39,082 bases of DNA, taken from assembly GCF_009379765.1 (NCBI RefSeq), contig NZ_WHTD01000072.1:1-39082 (forward strand). The letters are read 5' to 3'. The notes below the pieces were generated by a model. It did no database searches. It had not been told where the DNA came from and saw only the letters and a program-made list of their open reading frames with translations. Every line of letters starts with the position of its first letter. Within the stretch, counting starts at the first letter, position 1. This document shows, one piece after another, positions 25,107-33,883 of the stretch. Origin of the DNA: Actinophytocola sp. (GTDB lineage: Bacteria; Actinomycetota; Actinomycetes; Mycobacteriales; Pseudonocardiaceae). Made by a program: the position numbers and the translations under genes.

Positions 25107-26107
25107 CCGCGCTCCACCGCGTCGATCTCGGCGAGCAGCCGCGACTTCTGCTCCGGGGGGCAGAACGCGGCCCGCACACCGGCTCGGGCCAGGTCCGCCA
25201 GCTCGGACCGGCCGAGGCCGAAGTGTTCGTGGCAGCGCAGGTACTCCGTGTTGAGGTCGGTGTGGAACATGCCCGGGTCGTCGGTGGCCAGCGTGACCGC
25301 GACACCGGCGTCGAGCAGCCTGGGTAATGGGTGCTCGGCGAGCGTTCGCACGGTCCTGGTCCGGATGTTCGAGCTCGGGCACACCTCAACCGGGATGCCC
25401 TCGCCGGCGAGATGGGCGAGTAACTCGGGGTCGGCCACCGCGCTGGTGCCATGCCCGATCCGCTCCGCGTGCAGATCCCGCAGCGCCGACCAGATCGTCT
25501 CCGGCCCTGTGGTCTCGCCGGCATGCGGTACGAGGTGCAGACCGCCGTCACGAGCCATGTCGAACGGGTCGCGGTACAGATCGCGCGGCACGCCCACCTC
25601 GTTGCCACCCAGCCCGAACCCGACAGTCCCCTCCGGACGGTGTCGCAGCACCCATTCCGCGGTGGCGATGCCGTGCTCATAGCCGAGCGATCCGGCGATG
25701 TCGAACACCCAGGCCAGCTCGACACCGTGCCGCTCGCGGGCCAGAGCGCGGCCGACGGTGAGCGCCTCGGCGAGCTCGTCGGCCTCGACGCCCACGAGTA
25801 AGTGGGCCACCGGGGTGACCGTGACCTCGGCGTAGCGCACGACGTTGCGGGCCAGGTCCGCTGCGAGCCCGTCGACCAGAGCGGTGATGTCCGCACCCGT
25901 CGTCACCAGTTGGTTGACCTCGATGTAGACCTCGACGAAGTGGGCGAAGTCGGTGAACTCGTAGAACGCGACCAGCTCGTCGCGGTCGGTGGGCACGGGT
26001 TGGTCGGGATGCCGCCTGGCCAGCTCCAGGACGGTGTCGACCGACGCCGAGCCCACCAGGTGGACGTGCAGCTCGACCTTGGGCAGCGAGGAGAGGAAAT
26101 CGCACAC
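25082..26107 (-). CDS. add: Adenosine deaminase (or close relative)
   Basis: Zinc enzyme converting adenosine to inosine in purine salvage. The 341-residue product starts at GTG (26105-26107). Zinc and catalytic residues are all visible: His14 and His16 in ELHVH, His195 and Glu198 in VPHAGE, His219 in ERIGHG, the CPSSN motif, and Asp276/Asp277 in ATDDPGMF. The related 6-amino-6-deoxyfutalosine deaminases share this fold, so the substrate is not certain. Three leucines (103, 229, 261) are TTA codons (25799-25801, 25421-25423, 25325-25327), strikingly many for this genome type. This suggests acquisition from a different background or bldA-type translational control. Confidence 0.9.
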   Translation of the reverse strand: MCDFLSSLPKVELHVHLVGSASVDTVLELARRHPDQPVPTDRDELVAFYEFTDFAHFVEVYIEVNQLVTTGADITALVDGLAADLARNVVRYAEVTVTPVAHLLVGVEADELAEALTVGRALARERHGVELAWVFDIAGSLGYEHGIATAEWVLRHRPEGTVGFGLGGNEVGVPRDLYRDPFDMARDGGLHLVPHAGETTGPETIWSALRDLHAERIGHGTSAVADPELLAHLAGEGIPVEVCPSSNIRTRTVRTLAEHPLPRLLDAGVAVTLATDDPGMFHTDLNTEYLRCHEHFGLGRSELADLARAGVRAAFCPPEQKSRLLAEIDAVERGQTSPASL

Positions 26108-26194
26108 ATGACCATGTTGCCTGACCGTGCCAACGAAAAGGCAAGAGCTCGATCGGGTGATCGGGGTCGTGGGGATATCACGGTATCTGAATTT

Positions 26195-26225
26195 GGTTAG
26201 GTATCCATTTACTGCCTAATTAACC
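26195..26225. promoter_or_regulatory. Imperfect palindrome in the add/M23 divergent promoter region
   Basis: GGTTAGGTA and TGCCTAATTAACC form an imperfect inverted repeat in the most AT-rich stretch of the 191-bp divergent gap. It may be an operator or contain promoter elements for the M23 gene. No regulator gene is adjacent. Confidence 0.35.
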
Positions 26226-26298
26226 GGTAGGTCTTCCACTTGGACGCATGGCGTGGTCGGATCGACACGTCCCGTCGCGTTCTTCGTGGAGGTAGCTG

Positions 26299-27147
26299 AT
26301 GCGCAGATTCCGTGTTGCCGTCGCGTTAGCCGGCGCCGTGCTCGCCTCGTCCGCCGTCGTGGTGTTCGGCGCACCACCGGAGGCGAGTGCCGCGCCCGCA
26401 TACCAGATGCCCTTCCCCTGCGGGCAGGTCTGGAGCGGACAGACCAGGAGCGATCACAGTCCGGCCAACGCGGTGGACCTCAACCGCGCCAACGACGACG
26501 GCGACCCGGTCGGCGCGGCGGCGGCCGGCCGGGTGTCCCGCGTCGCCAACGAGGGATCCACCAGTTACGGCCGGTGGATCGAGATCGACCACGGCGGCGG
26601 CCTCACCACCCGTTACGCTCACCTGTCGGTACAGCGGGTGGCTGTCGGTGACCAGGTCAGCCCCGGCCAGCTCATCGGCAACGTGGGTACCACCGGTGGG
26701 TCGACCGGTCCGCACCTGCACTTCGAGGAGCGCTCGGGTACCAGCGCGGTGCGGATCTCGTTCAACGGGTCGCAGATCCTCTACTGGGGTACGCGCAGCT
26801 ACACGAGTCACAACACCTGCGCGGCCAACAATCCGTACACCCCGCAGGCCGCGTGCGGCAGCGGTTTCCAGGTGATCGACTGGGCGGCGCTCGGCTCGGC
26901 CGGCACGACCTACCTCTTGTACAACGGCAGCACCAACTGTGTGGCGACGATCAAGTCGACGTCGATCGGCACCGCGTCGGCCACCTCGGCGTTCCTCGAG
27001 GTGCAAGGCGGGACCCGGACAACGGATTCCGGCTCCTTCGCCTACTACGCCGGACCGGTCAAGAAGTCGGCCGCCGGCAAGTGCGTGAGGTGGGGCGGCT
27101 CGGTCGGCTCCAGCTCCTACACCAGCCCGTTCGAGCACTGCGGATGA
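26299..27147 (+). CDS. Secreted M23 peptidase fused to a SapA-like (spore-associated protein A) domain
   Basis: Exported protein of 282 residues, ATG 26299 after GGAGG. The signal peptide ends near Ala31-Ala32 (PPEASAAPA). The M23/LytM domain (about 35-165) has all zinc and catalytic residues: His53 and Asp60 (DHSPANAVD), His108 (YAHLS), His139 and His141 (GPHLHFE). It probably cuts peptidoglycan cross-bridges. From about residue 186 the sequence ACGSGFQVIDW, TTYLLYNGSTNCVATIKST, SGSFAYYAGPVKKSAAGKCV, RWGGSVG and FEHCG matches the pattern of Streptomyces SapA, normally a stand-alone spore-coat-associated protein. Codon 10, in the signal peptide, is TTA (26326-26328), a hint of development-linked translation. 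Confidence 0.9.
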   Translation: MRRFRVAVALAGAVLASSAVVVFGAPPEASAAPAYQMPFPCGQVWSGQTRSDHSPANAVDLNRANDDGDPVGAAAAGRVSRVANEGSTSYGRWIEIDHGGGLTTRYAHLSVQRVAVGDQVSPGQLIGNVGTTGGSTGPHLHFEERSGTSAVRISFNGSQILYWGTRSYTSHNTCAANNPYTPQAACGSGFQVIDWAALGSAGTTYLLYNGSTNCVATIKSTSIGTASATSAFLEVQGGTRTTDSGSFAYYAGPVKKSAAGKCVRWGGSVGSSSYTSPFEHCG

Positions 27148-27155
27148 CATGAGTC

Positions 27156-27185
27156 GGGGTGCCGGCGTCCAGGCGCCGGCACCTC
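27156..27185 (+). terminator. Terminator after the M23-SapA gene
   Basis: 10-bp perfect stem GGTGCCGGCG / CGCCGGCACC with loop TCCAGG, 10 bp after the stop. The remaining gap to 27330 holds the inverted repeat GGTTGTCCACAACC (27251-27264), which includes a DnaA-box-like TTGTCCACA. Confidence 0.75.
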
Positions 27186-27330
27186 CGCGGGGCGCGACAG
27201 GGTAGCCGCGCCCACCGACATTCCACGCCATCCCTACCTCGTTCACGGCCGGTTGTCCACAACCACGCCACTTGTCCCCAGCTTCCGAAGTCGATCTCCA
27301 CTCCACCGCGTACTCGCGCAATGTGGAGGC

Positions 27331-28383
27331 ATGACAGCCCGACCGGCACCACCGCCCCTGACCGAACGAGCGCTTCACCTCGAGGACCTCGGCGAGCTCA
27401 TCGCCAGCATCCCGAGCATGATCGGCTTCCCGCCGGTCGACTCCCTGGTACTGCTCACCGGATCCTGCGCCGACCGACTCCAACTCGGCACCACGGTCCG
27501 GGTCGACCTACCCGAGCCACAGCACGGTCCCGATCTCGTCAGCCAGATGTGCCTGGCGGTCACGGCCAACGACGTCGACTCGGTGCTGCCGGTGATCGTC
27601 GGCGGCGACCGGGCCGACCCGCCGGACCTCCCGTACCGCTGGCTCATCGAGCTCCTCGCGCGCGAGATGGGCGATGTCGGCGTCCTACTCGTCCATCCGG
27701 TCTGGGTGCCGACGGTCGAACGCGGCGTGACCTGGTGGTGCTTCGAGAACCCGGAGTGCACGGGGCAGATCCGCGACCCGCGAAGCGCGGTCCTCACCGC
27801 GATGCACGCGGTCGCGGGCTTCATCACCTACGGGAGCCGGGAGGAGATGGCCGCCAACCTCGCGCCGGACCCGGAGGACCAGGTCGCCCACCGCGCCCAG
27901 TTGCTGGCCGAGCGGGCCACGGCTCCCGAGCACGACCCACTCGACCAGTGGCGGACGGTGCGCAGGGCGATCGAATCCGCCGCCGCCGGCTCCGAGCTCC
28001 CCGAGCTCGACGACGACGAGATCGTCCGACTGGCCGAGGCGCTCTGCAGTCCGCTGGTCCGCGACAACTGCATCGCCGCTCTGCTCACCGACCTGGCCGA
28101 TGCCGCCGACCGCCTCTGGACCGTTCTCACCAGAGCCATCCCCGCCCCGGAGCGCGCGGAGCCGGCCTGCCTGCTCGCGATGAACGCCTACCTCCGCGGC
28201 GAGGGCGTCCTGGCGAACGTGGCCCTCGAGACGGTTCTCGAAGCCGATCCGGACCACGAGATGGCAGCCCTGCTACGTGAGGCGATCGACAAGTGCATGC
28301 CACCCAAGGACTTCCACGCGATGCTGACCGCCAGCGTGGCCGCGGCCGACATCGTCTACGCCGGGACGGAGGCCTCGGAATGA
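27331..28383 (+). CDS. DUF4192 domain protein
   Basis: 350-residue cytoplasmic protein of a conserved actinobacterial family without known function. ATG 27331 follows TGGAGG. The family start LHLEDLGELIASIPSMIGFP and the segment PVDSLVLLTGS are clear, as are the C-terminal helices (ALLTDLADAADRLWTVL, PACLLAMNAYLRGEGVLANV). The frame is open 26 codons further upstream, but no binding site supports that. It converges on galE. Commonly found near ideR/sigB in relatives. Confidence 0.88.
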   Translation: MTARPAPPPLTERALHLEDLGELIASIPSMIGFPPVDSLVLLTGSCADRLQLGTTVRVDLPEPQHGPDLVSQMCLAVTANDVDSVLPVIVGGDRADPPDLPYRWLIELLAREMGDVGVLLVHPVWVPTVERGVTWWCFENPECTGQIRDPRSAVLTAMHAVAGFITYGSREEMAANLAPDPEDQVAHRAQLLAERATAPEHDPLDQWRTVRRAIESAAAGSELPELDDDEIVRLAEALCSPLVRDNCIAALLTDLADAADRLWTVLTRAIPAPERAEPACLLAMNAYLRGEGVLANVALETVLEADPDHEMAALLREAIDKCMPPKDFHAMLTASVAAADIVYAGTEASE

Positions 28384-28545
28384 GCCACCCCGCGCACCGC
28401 CAGCCGTCGCGCCGGCTGTACTGGTTCCCTGATGTCCCAACCCAACCACCGCTCCGGTGGCCGAAACCGAACTCCGGCCACGACCGTCCGCCTTGACCAC
28501 CGCGACGGCCGCACCCCGCGCCAGGTGTCGAGCGCAGACCAGGCG

Positions 28546-29511
28546 TCAGCTGTTGCCCGCGCGGGCGCGGGTGAACTCCCAGGCGTCGCGCACGATCCCC
28601 GCCAGGTCGGCGTGCTGGGGCTTCCAGCCGAGCTCTACCTGCGCCAGCTCGCTCGACGCGATGAGCGACGCCGGGTCGCCGACACGGCGGCCCTTCACCT
28701 CGGCGGGAATGGGGTGGCCGGTCACCTCACGGCAGGCATCGATCACCTGACGCACCGAGAAACCAGCGCCGCTGCCCAGGTTGTAGATCCGGTGCTCGCC
28801 CGGGGTGGCGTGCTCGAGTGCCAGCAGGTGCGCGTCGGCGAGGTCGCTGACGTGGATGTAGTCGCGGACACAGGTGCCGTCGTCGGTCGGGTAGTCGTCG
28901 CCGTACACGTGGATGGCCTCGCGCTGCCCGAGCGCCACCTGCAGCACCAGCGGGATCAGATGGGTCTCGACGGTGTGCCGCTCGCCGAACGCGCCGTGGG
29001 CACCGGCGACGTTGAAATACCGCAGACTCACCGCGGACAGACCGTACGCGGTGGCATAGGAGGTGATCGCATGATCGATGGCCAGCTTGGTGGCGCCATA
29101 GGTGTTGGTCGGCCGGGTGGCCGCGCTCTCGGGGATCGGCACCTGCTCCGGCTGGCCGTACACCGCGGCCGTGGACGAGAAGACCAACCTGGGCGTGCCG
29201 GCCGACCGGACCGCATCGAGCAGTCGAAGTGAGGTGAGCACGTTGCCCGACCAGTACTTCTCCGGATCCTGCATAGACTCGGCCACCAGCGACTTGGCCG
29301 CGAGGTGCAGCACGCCGTCGAAGCCCTCGGCGAGCAGCGAGCCGGCCGCTTCGGCGAGCTCGGCCTGGACGAACCGGCAGCCGTCCGGCACGGCGTCCGC
29401 GTGTCCGGTGCTCAGGTCGTCCAGCACCACGACCTCGTGGCCGGACTCCACCAGCCGCGCCGCACACACGCTCCCGACATATCCGGCCCCGCCCGTCACG
29501 AGCAGCTTCAC
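28546..29511 (-). CDS. galE: UDP-glucose 4-epimerase GalE
   Basis: Interconverts UDP-glucose and UDP-galactose (Leloir pathway; also supplies galactose for cell-wall arabinogalactan). The 321-residue protein starts MKLLVTGGAGYVGSVCAARL, with NAD motif TGGAGYVGS (6-14), the VFSSTAAVYG strand (catalytic Ser/Thr), Tyr-x-x-x-Lys in NTYGATKLA, and SLRYFNVAGAHG. Length is normal. It lies 65 bp after galK on the same strand. The gap 28384-28545 on the DUF4192 side has no convincing gene. Confidence 0.96.
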   Translation of the reverse strand: MKLLVTGGAGYVGSVCAARLVESGHEVVVLDDLSTGHADAVPDGCRFVQAELAEAAGSLLAEGFDGVLHLAAKSLVAESMQDPEKYWSGNVLTSLRLLDAVRSAGTPRLVFSSTAAVYGQPEQVPIPESAATRPTNTYGATKLAIDHAITSYATAYGLSAVSLRYFNVAGAHGAFGERHTVETHLIPLVLQVALGQREAIHVYGDDYPTDDGTCVRDYIHVSDLADAHLLALEHATPGEHRIYNLGSGAGFSVRQVIDACREVTGHPIPAEVKGRRVGDPASLIASSELAQVELGWKPQHADLAGIVRDAWEFTRARAGNS

Positions 29512-29576
29512 CGCGGTCCTCGCTTCCTCAGGTTCGCGGGACGTCGCCCGCTCGGTCTCATCAGGTCGTGTGCCGG

Positions 29577-30773
29577 TCAGATGTCGCGACCTGCGCCCGG
29601 TGAGGGCACCGCCGTGAACAGGCCCGGCGCCGGCAGCGACCGCTCGGCGAACGCCGCGAGCACCTTGTCCCCGATGGTGTCCCGCTCCTCATCGGGCACC
29701 AGGGCGATCGCGGAGCCGCCGAACCCTCCGCCGGTCATCCTGGCACCGAGCGCTCCGGCGGCGCGCGCCGCGTCCACGGCCACGTCCAGCTCGAGACAGG
29801 ACACCCGGTAGTCGTCGCGCAAGCTCACATGAGAGGAGGTCAACAGGTCGCCGATGTCGGCGAGGCGGCCTGCGCGCAGCAGCTCGACGGCGCGCAGGAC
29901 CCGGTCGTTCTCGGTCACCACGTGCCGGACGAGTGGGCGCAGCTCTTCGGGCAGCCGGGACAGCGCGTCGTCGAGCCCGGACGACCCGATGTCACGCAAG
30001 GCCGGCACGCCGAGCAGGTCGGCGGCGCGCTCGCAGCCGGCGCGTCGCTCGCGGTAGCCGGAGTCGCCGTGCGAGTGCCGGGCCCTGGTGTCGATCACCA
30101 GGACGTCCAGGCCTGCGGCGGCGGCGTCGAAGGGGACCTGCTCCATCTCGCCGGAGCGGACGTCGAGGAACAACACGCACGACTCGACACAACACAACGA
30201 CGCGGTCTGGTCCAGCAGCCCGGTCGGGACGCCGACGAAGTCGTTCTCCGACCGCTGCACCCAGGCGGCCACCTCTGAGCGGCTGGGCGCACCAGGCCGG
30301 TCCAGCTCGATCCCGGCCAAACCCAACAGCGCGAGCGCCGTCGCGCACTGCAACGCATGAGAGGAGGACAACCCGGCCCCCGCCGGCACATCACCGGCGA
30401 TCAGCAGATCAGCCCCGGAGGTAAGCCCTTCATGACGCAACACCCAGCTCACGCCGGACGGGTACGCGGCCCACCCGGTGACCCCGGCCGGTTCCAGCGC
30501 TTCCACCGGCACCGGCTCGGCCCGCTGCGGACGGCCGTCGTCGCCGACCGTGGTGACCGCGAACCGCCCGTCCGTGCGGGCCCGCGCGGCCACCGCGATC
30601 CGGAACGGCAACGCGAACGGCAACACGAACCCGTCGTTGTAGTCGGTGTGCTCACCGATCAGGTTCACCCGGCCCGGGGCCGACCAGACGCCGGTGGGTG
30701 ACTGTCCGTGCAGTTTGGCGAACTCGTTCGCGGCGCGGGCCGGAACGCCGCCGGCTGTGGCGGCGCCGGTCAT
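29577..30773 (-). CDS. galK: Galactokinase GalK
   Basis: GHMP kinase that phosphorylates galactose at C1. The 398-residue protein starts at ATG (30771-30773), MTGAATAGGVPARAANEFAK. Motifs: GRVNLIGEHTDYNDG (galactokinase signature, about 34-48), the ATP loop VPAGAGLSSSHAL, and TGGGFGGSAIAL near the end. The frame continues open far upstream through ideR, but that is a shadow of ideR in another frame. Only 29 bp separate it from ideR, suggesting cotranscription ideR-galK-galE. Confidence 0.95.
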   Translation of the reverse strand: MTGAATAGGVPARAANEFAKLHGQSPTGVWSAPGRVNLIGEHTDYNDGFVLPFALPFRIAVAARARTDGRFAVTTVGDDGRPQRAEPVPVEALEPAGVTGWAAYPSGVSWVLRHEGLTSGADLLIAGDVPAGAGLSSSHALQCATALALLGLAGIELDRPGAPSRSEVAAWVQRSENDFVGVPTGLLDQTASLCCVESCVLFLDVRSGEMEQVPFDAAAAGLDVLVIDTRARHSHGDSGYRERRAGCERAADLLGVPALRDIGSSGLDDALSRLPEELRPLVRHVVTENDRVLRAVELLRAGRLADIGDLLTSSHVSLRDDYRVSCLELDVAVDAARAAGALGARMTGGGFGGSAIALVPDEERDTIGDKVLAAFAERSLPAPGLFTAVPSPGAGRDI

Positions 30774-30802
30774 ATGGCCTGCGTCCGTCTCGTCGCCGAC
30801 GG

Positions 30803-31498
30803 TCACCTGGCTCGCGCGAGCACCGCGTGCAGCACGGTCGGCGCGACCTGGGCGGAGCTGTGTTCGCCGGAGACCTCGATGACGTTGCCGTCGCCCTTGG
30901 ACGGGCCGACGTGCACGGTCTGGCCGGGGATCACGCCGACGGCCTTGAGCTCGGCCATCAGGTCGGGATCGAGCTGGACGTGCTCGGCGATGCGGCGGAT
31001 CTCGACCTTGCCGCCGCCGCGGCGGGCCACGTCGTCGACCCGCACGAGGTCGGCCTCGACCGGCGGCGCGGGCTCGCCCTCGCCGAGCTTGTCCAGACCC
31101 GGGATCGGGTTGCCGTACGGGGACGTGGTGGGGTGGCCGAGCAGTTTGACCAGCTTGCGCTCGACGGCCTCGCTCATCACGTGCTCCCAGCGGCACGCCT
31201 CGCTGTGCACGTGCTCCCACTCCAGGCCGATCACGTCGACCAGGAGGCGTTCGGCGAGCCGGTGCTTGCGCATGACGGTGACCGCGAGAGCGCGGCCGTG
31301 GTCGGTGAGCTCCAGGTGCCGGTCGCCGGCGACGATCACCAGCCCGTCGCGCTCCATCCGGCCGACCGTCTGGCTCACCGTGGGGCCGCTCTGCCCGAGC
31401 CGCTCGGCGATCCTGGCACGCAGCGGGACGACACCCTCCTCCTCGAGCTCGTAGATCGTCTTGAGGTACATCTCGGTGGTGTCGATGAGCTCGTTCAC
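30803..31498 (-). CDS. ideR: Iron-dependent repressor, DtxR/IdeR family
   Basis: Fe(II)-activated global regulator of iron uptake and storage. The 231-residue protein starts at GTG (31496-31498) after AGGGGAG, giving MNELIDTTEMYLKTIYELEE. Metal ligands sit at exactly the IdeR/DtxR positions: site 1 His79, Glu83, His98; site 2 Met10, Cys102, Glu105, His106. The C-terminal SH3-like domain (about 150-231) is present. In mycobacteria ideR neighbours sigB; here galK/galE follow instead. Upstream is a 206-bp divergent gap shared with the sulfurtransferase gene, presumably holding both promoters. Confidence 0.95.
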   Translation of the reverse strand: MNELIDTTEMYLKTIYELEEEGVVPLRARIAERLGQSGPTVSQTVGRMERDGLVIVAGDRHLELTDHGRALAVTVMRKHRLAERLLVDVIGLEWEHVHSEACRWEHVMSEAVERKLVKLLGHPTTSPYGNPIPGLDKLGEGEPAPPVEADLVRVDDVARRGGGKVEIRRIAEHVQLDPDLMAELKAVGVIPGQTVHVGPSKGDGNVIEVSGEHSSAQVAPTVLHAVLARAR

Positions 31499-31704
31499 GG
31501 TGCTCCCCTTCGTGCCAGGACAAGCCGCCGACAGGGGCGCTCAATGGTCACCTTGAGTGCCGCCGCACCACGTCGCCAACGCGGACTCGTCTGCGACCAT
31601 ATTAGTCGCTCGCCCGGGTGGAGCATTGGTGTGGTCGCACAGGGTGAACGCCGTGCGGCTGAGCGGCGTCCACGGGGCGAGCGGGCATCGGGAAGAATGG
31701 TCCG

Positions 31705-32565
31705 GTGTCCTCTCCGCTGATGTCGTGCACCGAGCTTGCCGCCTCGATGGCCGGTCCGCTGCCGCCCGCCGTCCTCGACGTGCGCTGGCGACTTGGCGGG
31801 CCGCCCGGGCGCGAGGACTACGAGCGCGGGCACCTGCCGAACGCGATCCACCTCGACCTGGACACCGACCTCGCCGGTCCGCCGGGTGCGGCCGGGCGGC
31901 ACCCGCTGCCCGACCCGGAGGTGCTGGAGCGCGCTTTGCGAGCGGCTGGTGTGCGGGCCGACCGGCCGGTCGTGGTGTACGACGCGGACAACGGGTCGAT
32001 CGCCGCGCGGGCGTGGTGGTTGCTGCGGTGGGCGGGTCACGGTGAGGTAGCCGTGCTCGACGGCGGGTTCGCGGGGTGGACGGCCGAGGGGCGGCTCGTC
32101 ACGACGGCCGCGCCCAGGCCGGAGCCGGGCGACATCACCGTGCGGCCCGGCGGCATGCCGGTGCTCGACGCGGCCGGTGCCGCCGCGCTCGCTCGGGACG
32201 GCGTGTTGCTCGACGCGCGGGCGCCGGAGCGCTACCGCGGCGACGTGGAACCCATCGACCCGCGGGCCGGGCACATCCCGGGTGCGGTGAACGCGCCGTT
32301 CGCGGGGCACGTCGGCGAGGACGGTCGCTGGCGGCGGCCGGCCCGGCTCGCGGAGCGCTTCGCCGGCGTCGGCGTCGGCGCGGCGGACGGCGAGCCCGTG
32401 GGTGCCTACTGCGGCTCGGGCGTGACCGCGGCCTCGGTCGTGCTCGCGCTGGAGGTCGCGGGGGTGACGAGCCCGATCGCGCCGGCCGAGCTGTATGTCG
32501 GCTCGTGGTCGGAGTGGAGTGGCGACCCCGACCGCCCGGTCGCCACCGGCAACGAGCCGGGCTGA
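31705..32565 (+). CDS. Two-domain rhodanese sulfurtransferase (thiosulfate or 3-mercaptopyruvate type)
   Basis: 286-residue protein from GTG 31705. Two rhodanese domains: the first (about 8-125) has VVVYDADNGS, with Asp in place of the catalytic Cys, so it is structural; the second (about 150-280) has the active Cys236 in AYCGSGVTA, and the substrate-side DARAPERYRGDVEPIDPRAG. The CGSGVTA loop fits 3-mercaptopyruvate-type enzymes as well as thiosulfate sulfurtransferases. Upstream gene ideR is divergent. acuC follows after 114 bp. Confidence 0.93.
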   Translation: MSSPLMSCTELAASMAGPLPPAVLDVRWRLGGPPGREDYERGHLPNAIHLDLDTDLAGPPGAAGRHPLPDPEVLERALRAAGVRADRPVVVYDADNGSIAARAWWLLRWAGHGEVAVLDGGFAGWTAEGRLVTTAAPRPEPGDITVRPGGMPVLDAAGAAALARDGVLLDARAPERYRGDVEPIDPRAGHIPGAVNAPFAGHVGEDGRWRRPARLAERFAGVGVGAADGEPVGAYCGSGVTAASVVLALEVAGVTSPIAPAELYVGSWSEWSGDPDRPVATGNEPG

Positions 32566-32679
32566 GCTCGCCCGCCCCGCGCCGTCGGCTCACCCACCGC
32601 CGCGGTTGGGCGCCTTCGGGTGCGGTGGGGCGTCATCGCGCGGAGGGCTGGGACCGCGTTGCCCGGATAGGGTGATCTC

Positions 32680-33855
32680 ATGGATCAGCCGGCCGCGATC
32701 GTCTGGGACTCCGCTCTGCTGGGTTACGACCTCGGTGGCGAGCATCCGCTGCACCCGATCCGCCTGGAGCTGACCATCCGGTTGGCCACCGCGCTCGGGG
32801 TGCTCGACGGCATCGAACTGTTGGTGCCCGAGCAGGCGCCGGAGTCGGAGATCGAGCGCATCCACGACGCCGGCTACATCTCCGCCGTGCGGGAGGCGCC
32901 CATGGCCGGCTGGGACGTCGGCCACGGGCTCGGCACTCCGGACAACCCGATCTTCGACCGGATGCACGAGGCCTCCGCGATGGTCGTCGGCAGCTCGTTG
33001 CTCGCGGCGAGACAAATCGCGTCGGGGGTCACCAAGCGGGCGGTGAGCATCGCGGGCGGGCTGCACCACGCCATGCGCGACCACGCCGCCGGTTTCTGCG
33101 TGTACAACGACACGGCGATCGCCATCTCCTGGTTGTTGGACAACGGGTTCGAGCGCATCGCCTACCTCGACACCGACGTCCACCACGGCGACGGCGTACA
33201 GGACGCCTTCTACAACGACCCCCGCGTGCTCACGATCTCGCTGCACCAGAACCCGCTGACGCTCTTCCCCGGCACGGGCTTCGCGGACGAGACCGGGGGT
33301 GACGCCGCCCAGGGCATGTCGGTCAACATCGCGCTGCCTCCCTACACCAACAACCGGGCCTGGTTCCGTGCGTTCCACGCGGTCGTGCCGTCGCTGCTGG
33401 ACGCGTTCCAGCCGCAGCTGATCGTCAGCCAGTGCGGCGTCGACACCCACGACGAGGACCCGCTCGCCGCGCTCTCCCTGTCCGTCGACGGCCACCGACA
33501 GATCTACCGCACCGTCCGCGACCTCGCCGAGCGCTACTCCGGCGGCCACTGGCTCGCCGCGGGCGGTGGCGGATACCAGCTGCTCCGCGTCGTCCCGCGG
33601 TCGTGGACGCACCTGATCGCCACCATGCTCGACCGCGACGTCGATCCCGACACCACGCTTCCTCGCGAGTGGACGGACTACGTGGACACGATCGCGCCCA
33701 ACGCCGAGCTGCCGTCGGCCATGAACGACGGCAAGAGCACCGACTTCGACCCGTGGGACGGCGACATCGAGCAACGGGTCGACAACACCATCCGGGACAC
33801 CCGCCGCGCCGTCTTTCCCTTGCACGGCTTGGATCCCGACGATCCGAGAGACTGA
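32680..33855 (+). CDS. acuC: AcuC-type protein lysine deacetylase (class I HDAC-like)
   Basis: Zinc hydrolase that removes acetyl groups from lysines, classically reactivating acetyl-CoA synthetase. The 391-residue product starts at ATG 32680. Signature residues: the His pair in GLHHAMRD (His129, His130), zinc ligands in DTDVHHGDG (about 164-172), the later Asp in CGVDTHDEDP, and the glycine loop AAGGGGYQ. Length matches AcuC. The next gene, 28 bp on, encodes a GNAT-acyl-CoA-synthetase-like fusion, so writer and eraser are in one operon. A short tandem duplication (GACGATCCGAGAGAC / GACGACCCGAGAGAC) spans its stop codon. Confidence 0.93.
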   Translation: MDQPAAIVWDSALLGYDLGGEHPLHPIRLELTIRLATALGVLDGIELLVPEQAPESEIERIHDAGYISAVREAPMAGWDVGHGLGTPDNPIFDRMHEASAMVVGSSLLAARQIASGVTKRAVSIAGGLHHAMRDHAAGFCVYNDTAIAISWLLDNGFERIAYLDTDVHHGDGVQDAFYNDPRVLTISLHQNPLTLFPGTGFADETGGDAAQGMSVNIALPPYTNNRAWFRAFHAVVPSLLDAFQPQLIVSQCGVDTHDEDPLAALSLSVDGHRQIYRTVRDLAERYSGGHWLAAGGGGYQLLRVVPRSWTHLIATMLDRDVDPDTTLPREWTDYVDTIAPNAELPSAMNDGKSTDFDPWDGDIEQRVDNTIRDTRRAVFPLHGLDPDDPRD

Positions 33856-33883
33856 CGACCCGAGAGACCAGAGGCCGACGGCG

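Noticed and set aside
28380..28496. 38-codon ORF overlapping the DUF4192 stop as ATGA
   Set aside because: No ribosome binding site of note, Pro/Arg/His-rich with no family likeness; coupling alone is weak evidence.
29577..31544. A 655-codon galK with a large N-terminal extension
   Set aside because: The extension is the shadow of ideR in another frame; GalK begins normally at 30773.
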